A stretch of 64,000 nt of DNA from Primulina eburnea (lineage: Eukaryota; Streptophyta; Magnoliopsida; Lamiales; Gesneriaceae): positions 288,174-352,173 of the forward strand of contig NW_027331289.1 in the NCBI RefSeq assembly GCF_022965805.1. Direction: 5' to 3'. Shown here one piece after another: positions 56,535 to 64,000 of this stretch. A program made the position numbers and the translations under genes. The notes below the pieces were generated by a model, which searched no databases, was not told where the DNA came from, and saw nothing but the letters and a program-made list of their open reading frames with translations. Each line of letters opens with the position of its first letter. Position 1 is the first letter of the stretch.

Positions 56535-58372
56535 AGTGGTATCCGAGCTTGGGTTACGGATTTTGTGTAATATTTGCATAATATTATGTTGAGATCGATT
56601 TCTAACCGCTTGAGAATTTTTGTGCAATGAAAAGATGAAGGCCGAAATTTTTGAAGGATTTTTGTGCAAGGGCCGAAAATTTTTGGAGCAAAATAAAAAA
56701 AAAAAATTTTTGTTGCCGGAATCCGGCGACGGAGCTCAGGGCCGAAATTTTTGAAGGATTTTTTGGGCAAGGGCCGAAAATTTTTGGAGCAAAATAAAAA
56801 AAAAATAAAATTTTTGTTGCAGGAATCCGGCGACGGAGCTCCGGCGACGGCGATAACGGCTAGGGTTTCCAAAAGTGTTTTGGTTAATCCAAGTGTCATG
56901 GGCCTTGAGATGTTGGGCCATTGGATGGCCAACATAATTTGTGAAATTTAAATGGGCCAAAATATTTTTGGTGAAAAATGGTTTTTGGGCCCTTAAGTTT
57001 AAATTTACAATTGTTGCACATATTTTCTCATAAAATAAATAATTGAAGTGGACTTTAATTATTTATAGTAAATTGTGATTTACAAGAAATTCGATTGTAA
57101 ATAAATTAATTTGAAAGTAGACAAAGGTGTTTGTATACTTTGTTAATTTAATTTATAATTGTGGCGGTTAGTGATTGGATCAAGATATATAATATTGGAT
57201 CAATTAATTATAGTGATAATTAATTGATGGTGTATGATATGTGATATTATGCATGAAGGATGATCAAAAGCCCAAGCCCAATTTGCTAGGTGTATGCTAG
57301 GATATTTGTGTTGTATGATTGTAATAATTATCAATTTAAAGTGGGCTTGGTTTATGGCCCGTTCCCACCCCATGAGATGTATCCCTATGTGCCATGGATA
57401 TTTATTTGTAAAATATTAGAATAGGGGAAGATCAAGATTGGAAGGTGGTGGCCTTGGTGATTATGAAGATCGAAGACATGTAATATTGGATGCTAATGTA
57501 ATAATTTAGTTGCATTGCATCCCGTGCATTTACCCTAGGATTGGACCTAGGCCCGTGTTTGGCTCACACGGGCCATTAGTTTTGGGGCGATTGATCATCC
57601 TTGTATTGTTTACTGTTTATAATATATGCATGATATGTTATAAATAATGAGTATGTGCGTTATTATTATGATAATAACAAAGTTGCATGAATCCGGCAAA
57701 CATACGATCAAACATGGCGAGCTTTTAAAATAAAATTAATGATGAGACCTTTCAAAATTAAAAACCCTCATTTTGAATAAGATTCAAAATAAATATCAAG
57801 CCCGAAAAGGGGAATTATAAATTTGTTTATAATTTCCTTGTCTTCCATCGACAATGGGTGCATGATGAACGCTACCCGTACTCGGGGCTCGGCTCATATT
57901 ATTGGGGGAGCCTCGAGTGCCGGAAAGCTGTGACATCCATTGACATGGTGATGTGAACTACGTGGAACTCCCATGATTTCGGCTCATATTATTGAGGGAA
58001 CTCATGGCGACCGTCCATTAAGGTTCAATATCGATGGGTTAGGCTTGACACGTAAAGATGAACGACGTCATATTATTGGGTCCTAATCAAACGTGAGACA
58101 AAAGTTTACGTAGAGGGTTGCATTGTGATGCAATTGGAAACTACCTTTTAGGAATTGTGATCGGCTGATATTATTCGGGATCGCAATTCGCTAATTGGAC
58201 CTTACGTACCTACTGAGGAAAGGAGTTTCCCGTTTTCACTAGAGGGTAGTGAAAGATGTCAAAACAGTGGGAGCAAATATTTATGAAGTAAAAGTCCAAA
58301 CTTCATATCTTACTAAATATTTAAAATAGTCATCAACATTTATCTGTTTTTACTTTTCAGTACAAATCGACA
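56535..58372 (+). other. Copia1-C primer-binding site and leader with 100 bp duplication
   Basis: The primer-binding site TGGTATCCGAGC lies at about 56537-56548. The GC-rich GGGCAGC block of Copia1-D is missing. Instead a 100 bp segment is tandemly duplicated (56641-56740 and 56741-56840), each copy ending with a CCGGCGACGGAGCTC-like phrase. Downstream the leader follows that of Copia1-D closely. A 3' splice-site-like TTTTTACTTTTCAG ends at 58360, 12 bases before the gag ATG. No ORF is credible here. Confidence 0.85.
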
Positions 58373-59233
58373 ATGTCTTCGATGCGCAATTCGATATCTA
58401 TAATACTCGACAAACACATATTAACTGGACCTAATTACCTCACTTGGCTAAGAAATTTGAAAATAGTCTTAAATTCGGAAAGGGTAACATATACACTAAC
58501 TCAGTCGCCCCCTGTTGAGGCTCCGACTGACTGCAATCCTGAGGAATTGCAGGCTTACAAGGAATGGTGTGACCATGACTTGATAGCCAGGTGTTATATG
58601 CTGACTTCTATGAACGATGAGCTACAGAGGCGTTTTGAGGGTGCAAAGAGTGCTGCTGACATTCATTTGCATCTCAAAGAGCTCTTTGGAGAGCAAACGC
58701 GTCCTCTTAGGCATGCTACCGTCAAGGAGCTGATCACTTTGCGCATGCGAGAGGGGACCTCGGTCCATGAGCATGGCCTAAAGGTGATCGGGCTCGTGGA
58801 CAAGCTCGTTGGCATGGATTTGATCCTGCCTTCGGAGTTGACCACCGACATGTTGCTGTTATCGCTGCCAAGCTCATTTGATCCTTTTGTGGTGAACTTC
58901 AACATGAACAAGATGGAACCGACCCTTGAGGAGTTGGTGAACATGCTTGTTACGTTTGAATCCACCATCAAGAAAGAGAAGTTGGTTCTTTATGTGGGTT
59001 CTTCATCTGGTACGAAGATTGATCCACATGGGAAGGGAAAGAAGAGTTCTTTCCAAAGTCCCAAAAAGAACGTGCCCCTGTTGAGGCAATCTCCGAACCC
59101 TGTTGAGGCAGCCAGACCAGTTAAGGCTGACAAGACTGATGATGTATGTCATCACTGCAAGAAGCCTGGACATTGGAAGCGAAATTGCAAGGAATATCTG
59201 GCCCAGAAGTGTTCTGGAAACGGTATGTTCTAA
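58373..59233 (+). CDS. Copia1-C gag (286 aa)
   Basis: The only full-length domain left in Copia1-C. It begins MSSMRNSISIILDKHILTG and ends just after the zinc knuckle (CHHCKKPGHWKRNC, residues about 262-275), where a premature stop follows CSGNGMF. It is collinear with Copia1-D gag with many substitutions but no frameshift. Gag may still be made and could co-assemble with Gag of an autonomous copy, but this is inference. In Copia1-D the same frame continues into protease. Confidence 0.88.
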   Translation: MSSMRNSISIILDKHILTGPNYLTWLRNLKIVLNSERVTYTLTQSPPVEAPTDCNPEELQAYKEWCDHDLIARCYMLTSMNDELQRRFEGAKSAADIHLHLKELFGEQTRPLRHATVKELITLRMREGTSVHEHGLKVIGLVDKLVGMDLILPSELTTDMLLLSLPSSFDPFVVNFNMNKMEPTLEELVNMLVTFESTIKKEKLVLYVGSSSGTKIDPHGKGKKSSFQSPKKNVPLLRQSPNPVEAARPVKADKTDDVCHHCKKPGHWKRNCKEYLAQKCSGNGMF

Positions 59234-61705
59234 ATTTAAGTAAACATTTTAATTAACTCTACTTCTTGGGTATTAGATACCGGTTGTGACTCACATCTCT
59301 GTAATGGGTTACAGGTGATGGGAAGAAGTAGGAAGCTTAAGGAAGGTGTGACCTTCTTGAGGATGGGCAATGGAGCAAGAGTTGCTGCCAAGGCCATTGA
59401 AGATGTTTACTTATTATTGAACAATAGTTTAAGTTAATTTTATGAGATGTTTTGTTTGTACCTAATTTTGTAAAAACATTGTTTCCATTTCTATGCTGAT
59501 AAAAATGGATATTCTTGTTTATTTTGCAAAGGTGTTTGCAACATTTACATGAATGAATGTTTTGATTGGTACTGGTGAACTTGAAAACGATCTCTATAAC
59601 TTAAAATTAAAAGATATTCCATTAAATGTCCATTCAAAGGCAGACACCATATGAGATATGGATGGGTAAGCCTCCCAAATATTCTTATCTTAGAATATGG
59701 GGAGCCCTGCTTATGTGAAGCAGGTAGTGGGAGATAAATTGGATTGTTGATCCATTTTATGTTACTTTGTGGGATATCCAAGGAATTAAGTTGGATATTA
59801 TTTCTATCATCCCCAAGAAACAAAGGTGTTTGTTTCTAGGAATGCAACCTTTTTGAAAGGGATTTTCTATTGGATAGAAAAAAGGGAGATGATAGAACTC
59901 GAAGAGGTTCGAGAGAAACCCGCAATTATAGAACCCACACCCGAGGAGCCAAGAGAGGAGATACAAGCTCCTAGCGGATACGAGAAAGTCTCGAGACCAC
60001 CTATGAGGTATGGTCAGCTTCTTGAAGAGGGCCATGATGAGCCTAACCATGGATGTGATCCATGGACCTTCAAGCTCCTAGCGGATACGAGAAAGTCTCG
60101 AGACCACCTATGAGGTATGGTCAGCTTCTTGAAGAGGGCCATGATGAGCCTAACCATGGATGTGATCCATGGACCTTCAAGGAAGCGATATCCGATGCCG
60201 ATTCATCCAAGTGGCTTGAAGCAATGGAATCTGAGTTGAATTCCATGCATTCGAACCAAGTATAGGATCTTGTGGATCCGCCTGAGGGAACTGTTCCCAC
60301 AGGGACTTGGGGCGGATGGGAAGGTATTAACCTTCAAGGCGCGATTGGTGGCAAAAGGATGTACTCAAAGACAAGGAGTTGACTTTGAGGAAACCTTTTC
60401 CCAATCGCAATGTTCAAGTCCATAAGGATTTTGCTAGCCATAGCTGCATGGTATGACTATGAGATATGGCAGATGGATGTTAAGACAGTCTTTCTTAATA
60501 GGGCTTTTAAGAAAGTGATTTACATGTCTCAACCTGAAGGGTTTACATCTGTCGGAAGTGAGCATATGGTATGCAAACTTCATAGATCTATTTATGGTCT
60601 AAAGAAGGCATCAAGGAGTTGAACCTTAGATTCGATTGTACAATCAAAGAGTTTGATTTACTAAGAATCCTGAGGGACCCTGTGTGTATAAGAAGGTCAG
60701 TGGGAGTGTTGTGACATTCCTGGTGTTATATGTTGATGACATTCTACTCATTGGGAATGATGTAGGAATGTTGCAATCAACTAAGATATGGTTAGCGAGT
60801 AAGTTCTCGATGCAGGACTTGGGTGAAGCATCTTTTGTATTGGGATACAGATCTATTGAGATAGATCGAAAAGATTGCTTGATCTCACCCAGTCCACATA
60901 CATTGATAACATCGTGAAGCGGTTCTCGATGGATGAGTCCATGAGAGGACATCTACCAATGTGTCATGGCGTGTCCCTATCCAAGTCTGTCTCTTGAGAC
61001 AGATGCAGAGATAGTGGCGATGACACGCATTCCGTATGCTTCGGCAATTGGTAGCCTCATGTATGTGATGATATCTACACGTCCTGACGTGGCACTAATT
61101 GTAGTGAGTAGATATCAATCGAACCCTGGTCTTCCACACTGGAAAGCTGTGAAAGACATCCTCAAGTAGTTGAGAAGGACCAATAAATTGTTCTTGGTCT
61201 ATGGGGTGGAGAACTAAAATTGGAAGGCTATACCGACTCTAGCTTCCAAAGCGATATCGATGACTCGAAGTCAACCTCTGGTTTTGTATTCATGCTCAAC
61301 GGTGCTGCTGTCTCTTGGAAGAGTTCCAAGCAAGACAATATTACGGATTCCAGCACAGAGGTCGAATACATTGCTGCATCAGATGCAGCAAGGGAGGCTG
61401 TTTGGATAAGGAATTTCGTCTAAAAGTTGGACGTCATTCCTAATGGATTTGCTTCTGTCCCGGTGTTGTGTGACAACACGGGAGCTCTAGCTCAAGCAAA
61501 GGAGCCTAGGTCTCATCAGAAATCCAAACTAGTATTGAGAAAGTACCACATCCTTGGAGAGATTGTGGAAAGAAGAGAAGTGTCTATTGACAAAGTCGGC
61601 TCCGCAGATTATGTTGTTGATCCACTAGCTAAGCCTTTACCTGGACCATTATTCGACAAGCATCGCGAATCAATGGGTTTGAAATATAAGGGTAGTTGGC
61701 TCTAG
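59234..61705 (+). pseudogene. Copia1-C pol remnant (integrase core deleted)
   Basis: A degraded pol in many frames. A protease remnant lies at about 59255-59320 (DTGCDSHLCN). At about 59630 the pre-integrase region is joined directly to the end of the integrase region (TPYEIWMGKPPKYSYL in Copia1-D). This removes about 657 bp that in Copia1-D lie between two AATGTCCA repeats (23853 and 24510), including the whole D,D(35)E core. Then come a 107 bp tandem duplication (59964-60177), a small deletion near 60303, and RT with YVDD near 60731 amid frameshifts. RNase H is at 61220-61423, with a frame change near 61424, then the tail to 61705. It cannot encode a working enzyme set. Confidence 0.93.
59964..60177 (+). 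repeat. 107 bp tandem duplication in Copia1-C pol
   Basis: The segment starting CAAGCTCCTAGCGG at 59964 recurs at 60071, and each copy ends at GGACCTT. The copies look identical by eye. Since 107 is not a multiple of three, it shifts the frame. Copia1-D has a single copy. Confidence 0.92.
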
Positions 61706-61719
61706 TGCAAGTGGGAGAT

Positions 61720-63881
61720 TGTTAGAGTAGGTGCCCGTCGAGCCAAGTGTTGGCCGAGTGTTCACAATGAAACTCTATGTATAAGCAGTCTTTATTTTAA
61801 TAATATTTGAAATTATTATTTTGGCAAATCTTTATCTGTATACCCATGCTAGCTGCATAGATAAAGCCCTTGAATATACAAATAGTAGAAAGAATATGAG
61901 ATGCTCATATGATGAGTATCATGAAACTCATATTTGTAATACTGTATATTCTAAACGGTTCCTAGTCGATTCAGCCGCCACTAAGAAGGATATAGGCCGC
62001 TCGAGTTAGAGACTAGTATCTGCGATGTGAGTACCATGTTTCATTGGTAGGGGACATTGTGATGTCCGAACATGCAGATAGGTGCTCCTTGTAGAGTGCA
62101 CTGAACAACCCTCCATAAAAGGACTTTCCAAGTGGTTCTCACTTATCGAGTGGAAAAGTCCTGGTTTATGGTTGTACAGAATTAGTCCTTATGACCCGGG
62201 ACAACATTGAGACTCTATGTGCTAGAATTACACTTTGACTTGTTTACCGACTCTTATGGGGTCATCAGGTGGCAAGGTTGGGTGTTCTGTCGAAACACAT
62301 AGGAGTCGATGCATTGTAGTCGGGGATTCACCGCTTACCTTCGGGTATGGATATCCTATGTGTTATCATGTGTATGTAGGTTGAAATCTCTGGCCAGAGT
62401 ATGGTTGTAATTATGAAAGGGGTTTCATAGATTACACCATTGATGCAACTACGACATGACACATAGTATCGATTCATTGACAACTCTCGATAAACCAATA
62501 GTTGTCGAATCGGTCGGGATATATGAGTTGAAGGGACCGTACTGTACGCTAACCATAATTGAATGGTTCTTGCAGGCACTATCATGTGATACCTAGGGAA
62601 TCACGTAAGCGATGCTGCTAGGCGTTTAACGTGATTGGTTGGGTACTATCAGACTTGAGTTCTGACGTTCTTACTATCAAGGAGTTGATAAGTAAGAATG
62701 GAGCAATTGGGGTATGCTCGCATAAGGACATGTTTAGTCCGAATCACATTGTGATGTGAACCCACGGCTAGTCGTATCAATGAACCATTGAGGGCCACAC
62801 AAGTACTAGCTTTGTAAATCCCGATGAGAAGTAAAAATAGTTCAATGTGTTGAACGGCTTATAAAGGAGTTTATAAGCGTAAAGAAAATTAGAAGTATGA
62901 CTTCTATAAAGGAGAAAATAGTTCAATGTGTTGAACGACTTATAAATGAGTTTATAAGTGTAAGGAAAAATAGAAGTATGACTTCTATGAGAGAAATGTA
63001 AATTTTGATTTATGGAAGTGTTCCTAAATTAAAATTTGGCCAAGAGAATAATGTATTTGAAAATTGTGATTTTCATAAACATTATTATGGACTAAATTAA
63101 ATTAATTCAAGTGTTGAATTAATTAAACACTAGTGAGCCTAGTAGAGCCTGAATAATTAAATTAATTCAAGTGTTGGATTAATTAAATAATATTGAGTCT
63201 TGTAGAGCTCAATTAAAATAATTATTTAACTAGTGGGACTTGGGTAAATTCAAGTAATGTTTAATTAGTCTCAAATATGTTTGAGATAATTAAATTTAGT
63301 CCAAAGTTTTTAATTTGATTAAAAACTATATTATATGCATGCATGGGAGGTGAAGGGTTGGAGATTACTTTTGAATAAAATAATGGCATGGCATGCTACT
63401 TTTTGCTTTTGCTTTTTGCAACACCAAGACTTGGAATTAAATCATTCTCCTCCCTCCTCCAAGCAAGATGGCCGAACTCTCCCTCATTTTTCCTCTCAAA
63501 TTATTCTCTCCCATTTTTCTCCATTTTTGTGTTCTTCAAATTGTTGAAGTAAACACACTTCTCTTTGAAAAATCCTCAAATATTTCTAGTGCAATATTTG
63601 AGAGGATCTACCTAGTTGGTGGTGGGCCTAATTTGAAGGAAAGATTCAAGGATTTGGAGGAGGAGCTTGTAGATCTTCATGCCTTGAAGAGCTTTGTTGT
63701 TTGACAACAAAGTTGGAGCCACAATCAACTTTTAAAGTTGATAGGTAAAAATTCTATAACACCCTATGAATGTGTTTTTGTAAATATTGCACAAGAACCT
63801 AAGGTGGCCGAAAATTTTGTATAAAATTCGAAAATTTTTGCTTCCGTTGCGTTTCCGGCCACCATAACCGGTCCGCTTTCA
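61720..63881 (+). repeat. Copia1-C 3' LTR (2162 bp)
   Basis: Equal in length to the 5' LTR. It is preceded by the polypurine tract GTGGGAGAT (61711-61719) and followed by AAACT (63882-63886). Differences from the 5' LTR seen by eye include compensating one-base indels (near 61831 and 63192), single substitutions near 63521 and 63603, and a change near the 3' end. Confidence 0.95.
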
Positions 63882-63886
63882 AAACT

Positions 63887-64000
63887 CACATTTACTCAAC
63901 TTCGCATAAAGCTGATTCTCGCGAAGTGTCTGTAAAATAATCCTTAAGTGTTGTGCGTGTTCTTGCTGATCATGCGAATAGATTAAGATATCATCTATAA
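63887..64000 (-). pseudogene. GypsyA-2 RT, resumed to the right edge
   Basis: The continuation of GypsyA-2 pol beyond Copia1-C. It encodes part of RT ending near the FIDD catalytic motif (complement of TATCATCTATAA at the edge), matching 11591-11704 of GypsyA-1 with few differences. Truncated by the window. Confidence 0.9.

Larger units (their letters stand above)
54373..63881 (+). mobile_element. Copia1-C, recent non-autonomous Copia element
   Basis: A 9509 bp element with two 2162 bp LTRs that differ at about five positions by eye, and the target duplication AAACT at 54368-54372 and 63882-63886. The GypsyA-1 copy of this site (near 11588) is uninterrupted and shows AAACT once, which verifies the insertion. 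Gag is open, but protease, integrase and RT are broken by frameshifts and deletions, including loss of most of integrase. The structure says it transposed recently with help from another copy. Confidence 0.95.
50763..64000 (-). mobile_element. GypsyA-2, interrupted by Copia1-C and running off the right edge
   Basis: A second member of the GypsyA family on the minus strand. Its 3' LTR is 50763-52007, internal sequence runs 52008-54372, and resumes at 63887-64000 after Copia1-C. The resumed part matches GypsyA-1 at about 11590-11705. The 5' LTR and gag are outside the window, so its own target duplication (GTTTG at 50758-50762 would be one side) cannot be confirmed. Confidence 0.93.

Noticed and set aside
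1..64000. A novel non-transposon gene system such as a defence or biosynthetic cluster
   Set aside because: After assigning all long ORFs to retroelements, no host-type gene, operon-like arrangement or conserved enzyme family remains. The unusual signals found are RNA- and DNA-level features of the retrotransposons.

Overview
The window is plant nuclear DNA, best read as a 64 kb nest of LTR retrotransposons with no recognisable host gene. All coding sequence that I can name is gag, protease, reverse transcriptase (RT), RNase H, integrase (IN), or the extra ORF of an Athila-type element. The lineages (long-LTR Copia of Angela/SIRE type, Del/Tekay-like chromoviruses, Athila) point to an angiosperm, probably a eudicot. 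An asterid is only a guess from the style of the proteins.

Layout. (1) 1-5175, minus strand: Copia1-B (LTR plus leader, running off the left edge) inserted into the integrase gene of the older, deleted Copia1-A. (2) 5176-7938, 15177-16000 and 46459-47950: pieces of an old AT-rich relic, GypsyC, that hosts other insertions. (3) 7939-15176, minus: complete GypsyA-1, two 1293 bp LTRs, duplication CATCT. (4) 16001-46453, plus: GypsyB, two 1801 bp LTRs, duplication GAACA. It is split by two nested elements: Copia1-D (18688-28618, plus, duplication GTTCA, intact 1310-codon gag-pol) in gag, and Athila-1 (30628-42658, minus, duplication ATACT) in the RT/RNase H part of pol. (5) 47951-50762: LTR and leader of a second Copia family, Copia2, cut by (6) GypsyA-2 (50763 to the right edge, minus). 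GypsyA-2 is itself split by (7) Copia1-C (54373-63881, plus, two 2162 bp LTRs, duplication AAACT), which has lost its integrase core.

By-eye counts of LTR-pair differences fit the nesting: GypsyA-1 and GypsyB about 1%, Athila-1 about 0.6%, Copia1-C and Copia1-D about 0.1-0.3%. Copia1-D looks like a potentially autonomous, very recent copy. Copia1-C is equally recent but integrase-less, so it was probably mobilised in trans.

The least expected signals lie outside the proteins. (a) A two-hairpin RNA element with compensatory base changes sits directly on a candidate 5' splice site in the U5 part of every Copia1 LTR. A matching acceptor lies just before the gag ATG, suggesting a leader intron that removes the primer-binding site. 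(b) A palindromic motif ACCGCACCCGCGGT, and a covarying variant AGCGCACCCGCGCT, is arrayed in U3 of two unrelated families (GypsyB and Athila), and again inside Athila upstream of its third ORF. (c) GypsyA U3 carries 69 bp repeats with a different short palindrome plus a G-box/ABRE, just upstream of a TATA box. (d) Copia LTRs carry a ladder of short perfect hairpins, some with compensated changes.
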